This document shows positions 37,915 through 47,537 of a stretch of DNA of 64,000 bases, one piece after another. Both the position numbers and the translations under genes were made by a program. The stretch is from Zwartia panacis (lineage in GTDB: Bacteria; Pseudomonadota; Gammaproteobacteria; Burkholderiales; Burkholderiaceae_B): contig NZ_JAUHHF010000012.1 in the NCBI RefSeq assembly GCF_030410395.1, positions 1 through 64,000 of the forward strand, read 5' to 3'. Within the stretch, counting starts at the first letter, position 1, and every line of letters starts with the position of its first letter. The notes under the pieces were generated by a model. It worked only from the letters and a program-made list of their open reading frames with translations. It ran no database searches and was not told the DNA's origin.

Positions 37915-39129
37915 TTAATTTTGTAAACTTTTGTGAATAAACGCTGAAAGCTTGTTTTGGACAACAACTTCACTGAAATCATTTCGATACGCAGCAAAGT
38001 TATCTTTAATATTATCAAGATCCAATAGCGATATTAAACCGCTATAAATGCTAGAAGTCTCATCTGCATCTACAGCTAGCCCAATTTTGTAGTGACTGAC
38101 ACGTTGCCCCATCAAGCAGTTTTCAGCAACCATTATCGGCTTTTCAAAATACGCCGCCTTTGAAAGCATATTGCTACTGCGTGAAAAATCACGGTACACA
38201 GCAAAAATCACATCTGAAATTGAGATGATTTCATTGAAAATCCGTTCGTCTTTCACGTATTCTGGATAAATAAATAGATTCTCTGGTGGATGGTCCTGTA
38301 TTTTTTTTAGTGCGGATTCATCCTCAAGCGTCAGATTGTTTGTATTAATCCGACCCATTTGAACAAAAAACCACTGGCTTTGATCAGAGAGACCGATCAA
38401 ATCATACCAACGGGCCAAGTTCTTTTGTTTGCCAATCGATCCGCCCATAAAAACGATTTTTCTACCTGCAGCGAATGAAAGAATTTCGTTTGCCAATGCG
38501 CTTCGTTGTTCAGGAAGGGCGGTTTCAGTGATGTCTGGTAAAAATTCAAAAATGCGCCCTGGCATTTCCTGCTGATAGGTCTTACAAATAGCCTCATCAA
38601 GCAAACACGTTCCCTTGTAAGTATGCAGGGAATAGTATCCTTCAGAAGGGTGGGCACCTGGCGTAATGCAAAGCCCTACCCACGGCAAACTATTTAAAAA
38701 ATTCAGGTTCTTCCAATACTGGGGATCTGAAGGATAGGCATCAACATACATATTAAAAACAAGACGGATTTGTCCCGTATACCTATCGATCAGCTGATTA
38801 ACGCGATCAAAGAATAAAGCGGGATCGAGAGATGTTTTACGTTGGCGAAACATCAACCTGCCATACAAAGCATGACACCTATGCCAAAACTTTTTAAGCA
38901 TTGAGTGAGGGCCTGTCGTTCGACCCGTTGCATCTAAAACGACCAGATAATCTGACTCATTGATGCCCTTATGCTTGAGCTTTAAACGCAAGCCCTCAGG
39001 ATCATTGCAAACAGCAATCACCCCAAAACCGGATTTCGACACTAAATCAATAAACAGTACATGCCAGGAGTCAAGATGGCCTTCATTTGAAATCGGGTTA
39101 TAGAGCAGGATGTATCCGTTTTTATTCAT
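37915..39129 (-). CDS. unnamed GT-B-like glycosyltransferase family, copy A
   Basis: Protein of 404 residues, clearly paralogous to 40418-41674. Shared blocks are ILLYNPISNEGHLDSWH near the N terminus, FNMYVDAYPSD in the middle, the linker AAGRKIVFMGGSIGKQKNLA and, near the end, IFAVYRDFSRSSNMLSKAAY followed by EKPIMVAENCLMGQRVS. The two-domain layout and the last block, which resembles the donor-binding end of GT4 proteins, suggest a GT-B glycosyltransferase. I cannot place it in a named family. It sits between a GT4 and an HlpA-like gene. Confidence 0.65.
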   Translation of the reverse strand: MNKNGYILLYNPISNEGHLDSWHVLFIDLVSKSGFGVIAVCNDPEGLRLKLKHKGINESDYLVVLDATGRTTGPHSMLKKFWHRCHALYGRLMFRQRKTSLDPALFFDRVNQLIDRYTGQIRLVFNMYVDAYPSDPQYWKNLNFLNSLPWVGLCITPGAHPSEGYYSLHTYKGTCLLDEAICKTYQQEMPGRIFEFLPDITETALPEQRSALANEILSFAAGRKIVFMGGSIGKQKNLARWYDLIGLSDQSQWFFVQMGRINTNNLTLEDESALKKIQDHPPENLFIYPEYVKDERIFNEIISISDVIFAVYRDFSRSSNMLSKAAYFEKPIMVAENCLMGQRVSHYKIGLAVDADETSSIYSGLISLLDLDNIKDNFAAYRNDFSEVVVQNKLSAFIHKSLQN

Positions 39130-39146
39130 ACGTTTTAAGATCCCGC

Positions 39147-40421
39147 TTAATTTGCCCTATGTGACGATCTGACCAGTGCTTGCTCGTAAGTACGCAAATA
39201 CTGTTCTACAACGACATTAGGGGAGAAACGGGCTTCTGCTATTTTTCGAGCTGTATGGGAAAGGTGTTTCCATCTCACGGGATCACTTAGTACCCAAAGC
39301 ATCCCTTTTGCAAGGCTATCGATGTCAAAGGCAGGCGCTAACCAACCGCTCTGCTCGTGATCAACGATATCGGGCAGACCACCGATATTGAAAGCAACAA
39401 CAGGAATACCACAGGCGTGGGCCTCAATTGCAGTATTGGGTAAATTATCGACTCTCGATGGCGCCATCATCACATCTGCTGCAGAGTAAATCAATGTCAT
39501 GACATGATCATCGCGAACAGGACCAAGCCAACGTACTTTGCAAGGCCAATCATGTGAAATGACCGGCTGATACTGACCGAAAATCAACAACTCAATGTTG
39601 TCAGGTTCACTTGCAACCACCTTGGCCATCGCTTGCTTGAGGAGATCCTCGCCTTTGAGATGAGGCATTCCCCCTGCGGAGCCAGACAAAACATATTTCT
39701 TGCTTTGATCCAATCCCAACACACGCCGTGCAAAATCTTTTGGGATTGGTCGCCAAAGATGCTCCATCTCGATTGGATTAGGAATGACTGTGATCGAAGC
39801 ATCTCGAAACAGCACGCTATCTTTTGCGCAACCTGCCATCCAGCGCCCAGGTGTCACGATATTGAAGTTCTGATCGACCCAGCATTTTTTCTTGGACTCC
39901 CAGGCCTGACGATTGAGGTCTGGGCCGGACTCACCTGCAGGCCTATTATCGGGTAGGTACCCCACTCTGAACCTGGAGGCTTTGTCATCATCCGCGACGT
40001 GCTCTCCACCACAAAACGCCCACATATCATGCAGGGTCCAAACAATAGGCTTGCGGATATTCCCAACATCTTCGATCGAGAGCAGATTGACGATCCAGTG
40101 CAGATTCACCACATCCGCATCGCAACGATTAATTTCCTCAACAATCCCTGCGCTCACCAGACCAAACGAGTGCATGATCAAGTTATCTGTTTTCCAGTTA
40201 CGCTCGGTGAAGGCGCGTAGTTTTTTCTGAATACGACCTTTTACTTTTTCAATAAAAGTGCGTGGACCTCGGCCTGCGATAACCTTGTCATTCGCCGTCT
40301 GATGCGACAGTACGCGCATGGTGCTGTCGATACCATGTTGCAACAGCGCAGTATGTAAACGATATGCGGCTCTCGAGGCTCCACCACTAAAGTCGTCCGT
40401 TGAAAGGTGAAGGATCTTCAT
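39147..40421 (-). CDS. GT4 family glycosyltransferase
   Basis: GT-B enzyme of 424 residues. ILHLSTDDFSGGASRAAYRL (3-22) is the acceptor-side glycine loop, VVNLHWIVNLLS and IVWTLHDMWAFCGG are typical of GT4 enzymes of O-antigen loci (WcaC/WcfI-like), and MAPSRVDNLPNTAIEAHACG holds the donor-binding acidic motif. The start at 40421 shares ATGA with the upstream GT-B-like gene; an in-frame GTG five codons earlier is less likely. It lies between the two paralogous GT-B-like genes, probably adding consecutive sugars with them (inference). Confidence 0.88.
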   Translation of the reverse strand: MKILHLSTDDFSGGASRAAYRLHTALLQHGIDSTMRVLSHQTANDKVIAGRGPRTFIEKVKGRIQKKLRAFTERNWKTDNLIMHSFGLVSAGIVEEINRCDADVVNLHWIVNLLSIEDVGNIRKPIVWTLHDMWAFCGGEHVADDDKASRFRVGYLPDNRPAGESGPDLNRQAWESKKKCWVDQNFNIVTPGRWMAGCAKDSVLFRDASITVIPNPIEMEHLWRPIPKDFARRVLGLDQSKKYVLSGSAGGMPHLKGEDLLKQAMAKVVASEPDNIELLIFGQYQPVISHDWPCKVRWLGPVRDDHVMTLIYSAADVMMAPSRVDNLPNTAIEAHACGIPVVAFNIGGLPDIVDHEQSGWLAPAFDIDSLAKGMLWVLSDPVRWKHLSHTARKIAEARFSPNVVVEQYLRTYEQALVRSSHRAN

Positions 40422-41674
40422 GCGTTTGACATACACTTTTTAAGAAAGCCGATCAGATGCTGGCCCAGCGCCCGAAGACTAAAATCACGCCGATAATATT
40501 CAAACTGATTTCCCATCGATCCTGCTGTTTGAACGAGGGTAGTCATGGCAGTCAACATCGCGTCAACGTTATGCTCAGGGACTGTCAAGCCAATGCCATA
40601 CTGTGAAACGCGCTCGCCCATTAAATATCCTTCAGCGACAAGGATGGGCTTACTAAAAGCGGCAGCTTTGCCAGGCATATTGCTACTGATTTTAAAGTTT
40701 CGATAGACAGCAAAAATGATGTCGCTTGTCTGGATGACCTCGTTAAACATTGCCTCATCAGGCAAGTACTCAAGTTTGATGTATAGATTTTCTGGGCATT
40801 GTCTTTTGATTTTTGCCAACTCAAGCACATCTTCACTTGTTAAGGTGTCCTCAAACATTTCTCCAATCTGTACAAAATAAAACTCTCGTGCATCTGCCTG
40901 ATGAATCAGCTGATACCAGCATGCAAGATTTTTATTGCCACCGATCGTGCCGCCCATAAATACGATTTTGCGGCCTCGTGCTTTATCCTTGATCTCACGA
41001 ACAAGTGCACTTTCAGTTAAAGGCAACGCGTTTTCAGTAATATCAGGTAGGTAACCAAATACTTTGCGAGGCATTGCCCGCTGCGCCTGCTCGCAAACGC
41101 TCTCGTCTAGGAAACACATTCCCTTGAGAGCTGTTTGAGCGTAATAAATTTCCGAATACTCGGGTGTCGGTACAAATCGAATACCCGCCCATGGCAGTTT
41201 ATTTGAGCTTTCAAACTGCAACCATCTCGCCCCGTCACTGGGATACATATCCATGTACATGTTGAACACAAACGAAGGTGGCCATTTACATTGTTTGATC
41301 GAAGCGTTGATACGACGTCCGAATTCAACAGGATCCAGAAATCTGGGGTCTAAATCATTTGTATTGTGTTGATTGCGAGATTGGATACCAATCATTCTCT
41401 GCAATCGACCCAATACGCGTTGAGCAAAACTTGGGCGCAACACATTCCAGTCCAACACACACAGTCTTTCCAAGTATGCTTGGTTTTTAGACTTGAGCCG
41501 CCGTGTTAAATCCTGTGCATCTGGTGTCATCGCATTGACGTACCATCCGGCATCCAGCAAGATCGAGATAAACATCGCATTCCACGAGTCCAAATGGCCG
41601 TGACCTGAGATGGGGTTGTAAAGGAGAATACTTGGCAACCTTGATGTTGGCTGGGTCATTGATAGATGATTCAT
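40418..41674 (-). CDS. unnamed GT-B-like glycosyltransferase family, copy B
   Basis: Protein of 418 residues, the second copy of the family seen at 37915-39129: SILLYNPISGHGHLDSWNAM, FNMYMDMYPSDGARW, GRKIVFMGGTIGGNKNLACW and IFAVYRNFKISSNMPGKAAA. A GGTGG site lies just before ATG 41674, which shares ATGA with asnB. The frame is open a further 23 codons inside asnB, but that start is unlikely. Conserved acidic and glycine-rich blocks in both halves suggest GT-B folding; donor unknown. Sequence similarity to copy A is high enough to show by eye that they arose by duplication. Confidence 0.65.
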   Translation of the reverse strand: MNHLSMTQPTSRLPSILLYNPISGHGHLDSWNAMFISILLDAGWYVNAMTPDAQDLTRRLKSKNQAYLERLCVLDWNVLRPSFAQRVLGRLQRMIGIQSRNQHNTNDLDPRFLDPVEFGRRINASIKQCKWPPSFVFNMYMDMYPSDGARWLQFESSNKLPWAGIRFVPTPEYSEIYYAQTALKGMCFLDESVCEQAQRAMPRKVFGYLPDITENALPLTESALVREIKDKARGRKIVFMGGTIGGNKNLACWYQLIHQADAREFYFVQIGEMFEDTLTSEDVLELAKIKRQCPENLYIKLEYLPDEAMFNEVIQTSDIIFAVYRNFKISSNMPGKAAAFSKPILVAEGYLMGERVSQYGIGLTVPEHNVDAMLTAMTTLVQTAGSMGNQFEYYRRDFSLRALGQHLIGFLKKCMSNA

Positions 41675-43653
41675 CTCGCCACCACCCTTTGGTACCACAT
41701 CTCCAATAGCAAGAGCTTGTAGGTAAAGAACAACCCAGTCCAATTGCGTTTGGCTATGTTTTCAAGCAAATGTGCAACTTTATCTGCAGCCAGTACACCT
41801 GAGTGAACGAGTTGCCCGTTGCTCAGCATCTCCCCATACCGGCCAACCACTCCGGAAAGCCACTCCTGTAAAGGAGGCTGAAAACCGGCTTTGGGTCGAC
41901 TGAGTACCTCATCTGGCAAAACGCCCTTTAATGCAGCACGCAACCAGGCTTTTTGACCGAGTGCATGATCAGGATGATTGGCCCTGAGTTGCATCACGAG
42001 CTCAATTAACTTTGCATCTAAAAACGGCATTCGGGTTTCAACCCCAACCGCCATCCCAACGCGGTCACCTAGCGACAAACAGTTTGAAGTCAACCAAGTA
42101 TCAAACAACATACGGATGACGGCAGCAGGGATTTTTTCTCTCGAGCGCAAACCAATGGCGGTTGGCTTGAAAAGCGAATCCGGGCCAAGCGAGTGCATCG
42201 CAGACCCATATACTTCCGCTTTAAGCGCAAAAGGACCATCAAAATCCGGATGGAGCATGTAATACATCAACTGCTCAGAGGGGTTGTGTGTATCACCTAC
42301 TTTTTGCAGGATAGCTGCCCATTTCTTAATCGTTGGATGTGCATGCGGATAGTGTGCGACTTTATTCAAAAACAGCTGTGCGCTGGTCGAACCCAGCCAC
42401 TGCGCTGCAAACTTGATCGAAGGGTGATCCAGCAACTGCTGATTTAACTCAACAGACTGTGTCACATAGGGATAGCCCCAAAAAACCTCATCACCACCAA
42501 TCCCTGACAATAAAACCTTGATACCCTGATCAGCTGCAGCGCGCGGGACAGCATAATGGCCAAAGGCAGCAGGATCCGCAATCGGCTCATCCATCACCGT
42601 GACGAGCTCTGGAAAAAAATCAACAAAGCTATCTACCGGCAACTCGACCTCATGAACAATCATGCCCAAAGACTCTGCTAACGTGCGAGCCTGCGCACGC
42701 TCATCATAGGCAGGTCGGCCGGGATAGCCAACACAAAATGCGTGCATAGGCTCTGGGTAGTTTTTTTGTGCCAGCGCAGCGATCATCCCTGAGTCAATAC
42801 CACCAGATAGAGCAACCCCTACCTGGACATCAGACCGCAAGGTCATTTTGACCGCATCCTCCAGAGCGTCTCGAATGGCCGGGAGAATCAATTTGGAATC
42901 TGTTGAACTTGGGATGGGATCGATCACGTTCTCTACAGACCAATATGCTTGGGGATCGAACGTCCACTGCTTCACATGGAGGGAAACTGAATGACCTGCA
43001 GCGAGTTTATGCACACCCTGCAATAAGGTGTAGGGTTCAGGAACATATTGATAATGTAGATACATATCTACAACGGATGAATCTAGCTCCGGTCGTTTAT
43101 CCAGCAATGGAATCAGCGCTTTGAGCTCAGAAGCAAAAATCAAAGACTGTTGATCGAAATGATAGAACAGCGGCTTTTCACCGCAACGATCTCTTGCTAA
43201 ATAAACAAGCTTTTCTTGCCTATCCCAAATGGCAAAAGCAAACATGCCACGAAAGCGCTTCACGCAATTGTTGCCCCAGACTTTATAGGCAACCAATAAA
43301 ACTTCTGTATCTGAATGGCTGATAAACGTTTCACCCAGAGACTCTAGCTCTGAGCGAAGCTCTAGGTGGTTGTAGATCTCACCGTTATACGTCACTACAT
43401 ATCTGCCATCCTGGCTCAGCATCGGCTGGTGACCAGCGTCACTTAGGTCAATGATCGATAGCCTTGCATGACCAAATTGAATATGCTCATCTGAATACTG
43501 CCCTATCCCATCAGGTCCACGATGTGACAGTCTGAGAATATCTTTCTCAGGTAATGCTGGCCAATGTGACGTGTGCGATGTATGGACGTCATTTGATGCA
43601 TTGCTTGATGCATCAAATGATCTTTTATGAATGCGTCCAATGATTCCGCACAT
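41671..43653 (-). CDS. asnB: asparagine synthetase (glutamine-hydrolysing) family protein
   Basis: Protein of 660 residues: class II glutamine amidotransferase domain with the catalytic Cys2 directly after Met1, RGPDG (45-49) and YNGEIYNHLELR, then an ATP-pyrophosphatase synthetase domain with ALSGGIDSGM (about 270) and LSGIGGDEVFWGY. It matches AsnB of polysaccharide and exosortase-type loci, where such enzymes amidate carboxyl groups, possibly on uronic acids or a protein, rather than only making free asparagine (inference). An inverted repeat lies in codons 12-22. It begins one base after an HlpA-like gene and shares ATGA with the next gene. Confidence 0.92.
   Translation of the reverse strand: MCGIIGRIHKRSFDASSNASNDVHTSHTSHWPALPEKDILRLSHRGPDGIGQYSDEHIQFGHARLSIIDLSDAGHQPMLSQDGRYVVTYNGEIYNHLELRSELESLGETFISHSDTEVLLVAYKVWGNNCVKRFRGMFAFAIWDRQEKLVYLARDRCGEKPLFYHFDQQSLIFASELKALIPLLDKRPELDSSVVDMYLHYQYVPEPYTLLQGVHKLAAGHSVSLHVKQWTFDPQAYWSVENVIDPIPSSTDSKLILPAIRDALEDAVKMTLRSDVQVGVALSGGIDSGMIAALAQKNYPEPMHAFCVGYPGRPAYDERAQARTLAESLGMIVHEVELPVDSFVDFFPELVTVMDEPIADPAAFGHYAVPRAAADQGIKVLLSGIGGDEVFWGYPYVTQSVELNQQLLDHPSIKFAAQWLGSTSAQLFLNKVAHYPHAHPTIKKWAAILQKVGDTHNPSEQLMYYMLHPDFDGPFALKAEVYGSAMHSLGPDSLFKPTAIGLRSREKIPAAVIRMLFDTWLTSNCLSLGDRVGMAVGVETRMPFLDAKLIELVMQLRANHPDHALGQKAWLRAALKGVLPDEVLSRPKAGFQPPLQEWLSGVVGRYGEMLSNGQLVHSGVLAADKVAHLLENIAKRNWTGLFFTYKLLLLEMWYQRVVAR
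43589..43620. repeat. 12-bp perfect inverted repeat inside the start of asnB
   Basis: TCATTTGATGCA (43589-43600) and TGCATCAAATGA (43609-43620) are exact inverted copies with an eight-base loop. In the asnB message this places a stable stem at codons 12-22, shortly after the start. It encodes part of a variable stretch between the Cys2 motif and RGPDG. It could slow translation or serve as a recombination site, or be chance within a low-complexity insert. Confidence 0.6.
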
Positions 43654-43654
43654 G

Positions 43655-44620
43655 CTAAGCCTGCCGATTGAAAACTTGACGGAATTTTTTCACTATCCAT
43701 TGTGGAGAGCGCAGGAACTGGTCTCGTCTCTTTTTGAGACGATTCATGAATCGATCTGGATGATTCAGCCCACCAAAATTATGGTTAAACACATGACGGT
43801 CTGCCGATACGTTTTGTTTAACCTTTTGGGGATGTATCAGTTCGCCCAAAGGATAGATTGGCAAACCTTCTTCATCCCCTGATGTCACCGTATGTGTGGC
43901 ATCAGGTCCAAAGCCAATATTGGTGACAAGATTAACGTTGGGCGTAGCGGTCAGCCCTCCGTGATACCAGACGCAAGCTGTCCACTGGTAGTCCCAAGTA
44001 TCAATTTCACCGCGCTTGACTCTATCCAGCAATCCTGACCAGACTGTCCGCTCGACGGGGTCAGGGAGTTTTCTACGCCAGTCTGCTGTCGATCCCCACT
44101 CTGGCCAAAAGGGAATATCTACGCGGTAATGTTTCCATGCCCTTCGCCAGGTCGCCCAACCCCAGCAATGATTGAATTTTGAAAAATAGTACGACGCATC
44201 GCCTTGTTTTTTTCCATGCTGAAAATTGTTTCCGGTGATGACCCATACACGAGAATCATTTTCATAGCGGTCTAATAAGGCATCGCAGTACGAGAAAAAA
44301 TCTTCGTGTGGAATGCAATCATCTTCAAGGATGATTGCACGCTCAACTTGGCTAAATACCCAATCCAGACCAGAGCTGACACGTAATTTACAGCCCATAT
44401 TGTCATCAGAATAATGACGTAAAACTTCGCAGGGCCAATCAATGTTTGCCACAACTTCTCTAGTCTCACGGCAGCGATTAAAGTCTGTTGGATGCCCCGG
44501 CCTTGGACCGTCAGCAATAATGAGAAGCTTAGAGGGGCGCTGGGCGCGTATCGCCTCAAAGCTTTGCCTCGTATGACGAGGGCGGTTGAATATGATGAAG
44601 GCAATCGGTGCATTCAGCAT
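43655..44620 (-). CDS. HlpA-like GT-A-type glycosyltransferase, copy B
   Basis: Protein of 321 residues, close paralogue of 49644-50582 and more distant from 36974-37900: FIIFNRPRHTRQSFEAI, LLIIADGPRPGHPTDFNRC, AIILEDDCIPHEDFFSYCD and HCWGWATWRRAWKHY. The E-D-D triad is the likely nucleotide-sugar/metal site. Large parts are alike to copy C at the DNA level (for example around 44140-44170 versus 50105-50135), showing recent duplication. ATG 44620 is used; an in-frame GTG lies one codon upstream. It sits between an ABC exporter and asnB with almost no spacers. Confidence 0.75.
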   Translation of the reverse strand: MLNAPIAFIIFNRPRHTRQSFEAIRAQRPSKLLIIADGPRPGHPTDFNRCRETREVVANIDWPCEVLRHYSDDNMGCKLRVSSGLDWVFSQVERAIILEDDCIPHEDFFSYCDALLDRYENDSRVWVITGNNFQHGKKQGDASYYFSKFNHCWGWATWRRAWKHYRVDIPFWPEWGSTADWRRKLPDPVERTVWSGLLDRVKRGEIDTWDYQWTACVWYHGGLTATPNVNLVTNIGFGPDATHTVTSGDEEGLPIYPLGELIHPQKVKQNVSADRHVFNHNFGGLNHPDRFMNRLKKRRDQFLRSPQWIVKKFRQVFNRQA

Positions 44621-44625
44621 CACAT

Positions 44626-46470
44626 TTACTCTTGAGCGTGAAGCGTCGTGGAGGGTTGTTCCGCAGCCTGACCGGCCAATTGCTTAAACGCAGCAGAGGA
44701 ACGCATCAATTCATCATAAGTACCATCTGCAACAACTCGACCTGCCTCTAGCATCACAATTCGATGACATGCCTGCACAGTCCTTAAGCGGTGAGCAATC
44801 AGAATCATTGTCCGCTCTGCACTCAAGCTCTGTACTGCCTGCATCACGGCATCTTCGGTCATGCCATCCAGTGCGCTCGTCGCCTCGTCAAAGACGAGAA
44901 CATCGGGATTGTGATAAAGCGCACGAGCGATACCGAGTCGCTGACGCTGGCCCCCCGATAACTTCACGCCGCGCTCGCCCACCATGGTGTCATAACCATC
45001 AGGAAGCTGTGAAATGAATTCTTCTGCCTGCGCCATTTGCGCCGCAAGTTTGACCGCAGCGTGATCAATTTGGCCCTCTGGTATACCAAGTGCAATATTG
45101 CGTGCAACAGAAGCATTGGTGAGAAATACGTTCTGCGGAACGTATCCGACCCGTTTGCGCCAGGCACGTTCATTGGACTCCACCAGATTCACCCCATCCA
45201 CTGAGATGGTTCCACTGGCAGGAGGATAAAGACCTAGTATCACATCCGCGAGCGTTGTTTTTCCCGACCCCGTTCTACCCACTAACCCGATACTTTGATT
45301 TTGCGGGATCGTCAGCGAGACTTGATTTAATGCAGGTCTATTCGCAGAGGGATACTGGAACGTCAGATTTTCAAGCATGATCTCCTTTTTAAACACAAGG
45401 GTCTGGTCTTGTTCAATGAAGTTTCGACTTGTGCTGTTTCGAACAACCGCCAGATCCGCCTCCAGCGATTCGACTGCCCGCGTGTGATACTTGATCGTAA
45501 TGGCCGATGCAAAAAACTGCTGAAATATGGGAACCAATCTATTTCCGGCTAATGCATAGAGTGCTAGTGAAGGAATCGCTGCAGTCCCCTCGCCCTTTAA
45601 AACAAAAGCAAGTGTGACCGCCACGATACCTGCATACGCAAACACTTCGATGACATATCTTGGCAAGGCAGAGGCCAACTGATTCGATGCTTGTGTCTCT
45701 GTGAGCGCTGAAAATGACTGCTTGAATTCTGCAGTTGAGGCAGACTCTCGCCCCAATACGCGCAGTTCTTTAACACCGTGCAAACCTTCTAATGTCGTGC
45801 GCCCAACGGTCAAGCTCGCTTCGATCATTTTTGCGCCAAGCCGCACCTGTCTGGCGCGAATCAATCGATAAACAAACATATAACCACAACCAAGTACCAA
45901 AACCGTTCCAAGAGCGACAGTCGGATCAACAAAAATAATGAGGCTGATCAGGACAAGACCGCTGAGTCCTTTTGAAACGACAGCCAATAGAGAGGCTAAA
46001 AAGCCGCCCAAAGCGGATTCCACATCGCCACCGATGACTCTGCTCAAGGACGTAGTGTCTCTTTGCACATGAAATGAATACGGGAGATATAGATAACCTG
46101 TGAATAACTCTGAAGAGAGTTCTTTGCGTGCAAGCGCCAAATAATGAGTCTGCATCCAAAGGTTCGCAGCGGTCACCATGTTACCGATTGCAAGCACTGT
46201 CACTGTCAAAACACCTGCGCCAATGACTGCGCCTTGTTGCGTCTGTATATTTAAGAGTTTCAGTGATTGGTCTAGCCACTGATACTTTGACAAAATGCTA
46301 GGATCCATCACGATCGCCATAAATGGCAAGATCGATGCAACACTCGCGGTCTCAAAGATGGCAGCAATCAAACTAACAAAAACGACAAATGGCAAACCTC
46401 TCTTGCTGGACTGAGGCAAGATTTTGTAGAGTTGCTTAAATGGTAGAACGACGCCTGAAACAATATTCAC
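44626..46470 (-). CDS. ABC exporter with fused permease and ATPase (PglK/MsbA type), second copy
   Basis: Half-transporter of 614 residues: about six helices in the first 330 residues, then Walker A VGRTGSGKTT (about residue 408), Q-loop YVPQN, signature KLSGGQRQRLG, Walker B VLVFDEATSALD and switch IAHR. It is similar in layout to the exporter at 6531-8330 but only moderately so in the membrane part. It is likely to flip a lipid-linked glycan in the manner of PglK. The start is GTG at 46470 with AGGT just upstream. It heads the operon segment that continues through HlpA-like B, asnB and the GT-B/GT4 genes. Confidence 0.9.
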   Translation of the reverse strand: MNIVSGVVLPFKQLYKILPQSSKRGLPFVVFVSLIAAIFETASVASILPFMAIVMDPSILSKYQWLDQSLKLLNIQTQQGAVIGAGVLTVTVLAIGNMVTAANLWMQTHYLALARKELSSELFTGYLYLPYSFHVQRDTTSLSRVIGGDVESALGGFLASLLAVVSKGLSGLVLISLIIFVDPTVALGTVLVLGCGYMFVYRLIRARQVRLGAKMIEASLTVGRTTLEGLHGVKELRVLGRESASTAEFKQSFSALTETQASNQLASALPRYVIEVFAYAGIVAVTLAFVLKGEGTAAIPSLALYALAGNRLVPIFQQFFASAITIKYHTRAVESLEADLAVVRNSTSRNFIEQDQTLVFKKEIMLENLTFQYPSANRPALNQVSLTIPQNQSIGLVGRTGSGKTTLADVILGLYPPASGTISVDGVNLVESNERAWRKRVGYVPQNVFLTNASVARNIALGIPEGQIDHAAVKLAAQMAQAEEFISQLPDGYDTMVGERGVKLSGGQRQRLGIARALYHNPDVLVFDEATSALDGMTEDAVMQAVQSLSAERTMILIAHRLRTVQACHRIVMLEAGRVVADGTYDELMRSSAAFKQLAGQAAEQPSTTLHAQE

Positions 46471-46511
46471 TATTGACCTAAATGATTGCCTGCGTAATTA
46501 GCTCCAGCCAA

Positions 46512-47498
46512 TTACTCAAGCACTTTTTTTAAATAGTCTTGGTAAGCAATGCTCAACCCTTCTTCGATATCTACACTCGGATTCCAGCCTAAGGTTTTTA
46601 GCAAGGTGCTATTCATCAGTTTTCGTGGTGCGCCATCTGGCTTGGTTGAGTCAAAGTCTATTTGCCCCGTATATCCGATGACCTTCCCTACCGTCTGCGC
46701 AAGTTGCGCAATGGTGATGTCTGACCCATAACCCACATTAATATGGCTTTGCATTGGCTTTGTATGCTCTTCGTACTGAGCTTTAGGCAAGTTCATCACA
46801 TATACACTTGCGGAGGCCATATCATCCACAAACAAAAACTCACGGTAGGGCTTGCCAGATCCCCAGATCGTGACAGTGGGTGTTTTATTCACTTTTGCCT
46901 CGTGAAATCGGCGAATGAGCGCAGGAATGACGTGCGAGTTTTCAGGATGGTAGTTATCGCCAGGGCCGTACAGGTTTGTAGGCATCACCGAGCGATAGTC
47001 CACACCGTGTTCGGTGCCGTACTGACGGTTGTAGCTTTCGCAAATCTTGATGCCGGCGATCTTGGCAACGGCATAAGGCTCGTTTGTTGGCTCTAAAAAA
47101 CCTGTCAACAGTGCATTTTCCGACATTGGCTGTGGTGCCAACTTTGGATAAATACAGCTACTACCTAAAAATAATAATTTTTTGACGCCATTTCTAAAGG
47201 CTGCATCGATGACGTTTGCCTGCACCATCAAATTGTCGTAGATGAATTCAGCAGGGTAGGTATTGTTGGCATGTATACCGCCGACTCTCGCAGCAGCCAA
47301 ATAAACCTGATCTGGCTTTTCAATCGCGAAAAATTGTCTGACTGCGGCTTGATCAGTCAGATCTAGCTCTGCATGCGTGCGTCCAATGATCCGACTCGGG
47401 TCATGTCCTTTTGCAATCAAATTACGTACGATGGCCGAGCCAACCATTCCACGGTGTCCCGCGACATATATCTTTGGCATTGCTTGTTGTATCGCCAT
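46512..47498 (-). CDS. fcl: GDP-L-fucose synthase
   Basis: SDR of 328 residues that epimerises and reduces GDP-4-keto-6-deoxymannose to GDP-L-fucose. It shows GHRGMVG (14-20), LGSSCIYP (111-118, with C115) and catalytic Tyr142/Lys146 in YAVAK, plus the family-typical [10 protein letters not shown]. It matches Fcl/WcaG in length and motifs. Its partner GDP-mannose 4,6-dehydratase (gmd) is not in this window. The expected user is the GT11 enzyme at 12218-13102. An inverted repeat straddles its stop codon (46494-46515) without a T-run. Confidence 0.95.
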   Translation of the reverse strand: MAIQQAMPKIYVAGHRGMVGSAIVRNLIAKGHDPSRIIGRTHAELDLTDQAAVRQFFAIEKPDQVYLAAARVGGIHANNTYPAEFIYDNLMVQANVIDAAFRNGVKKLLFLGSSCIYPKLAPQPMSENALLTGFLEPTNEPYAVAKIAGIKICESYNRQYGTEHGVDYRSVMPTNLYGPGDNYHPENSHVIPALIRRFHEAKVNKTPTVTIWGSGKPYREFLFVDDMASASVYVMNLPKAQYEEHTKPMQSHINVGYGSDITIAQLAQTVGKVIGYTGQIDFDSTKPDGAPRKLMNSTLLKTLGWNPSVDIEEGLSIAYQDYLKKVLE

Positions 47499-47537
47499 GA
47501 TCGTAGGTATTTTTAATTTGGTTCGTAATAATTAATA

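Noticed and set aside
46494-46515. Imperfect inverted repeat at the fcl stop codon
   Set aside because: It has a mismatch, a two-base loop and no T-run; probably chance, so not listed as a terminator.
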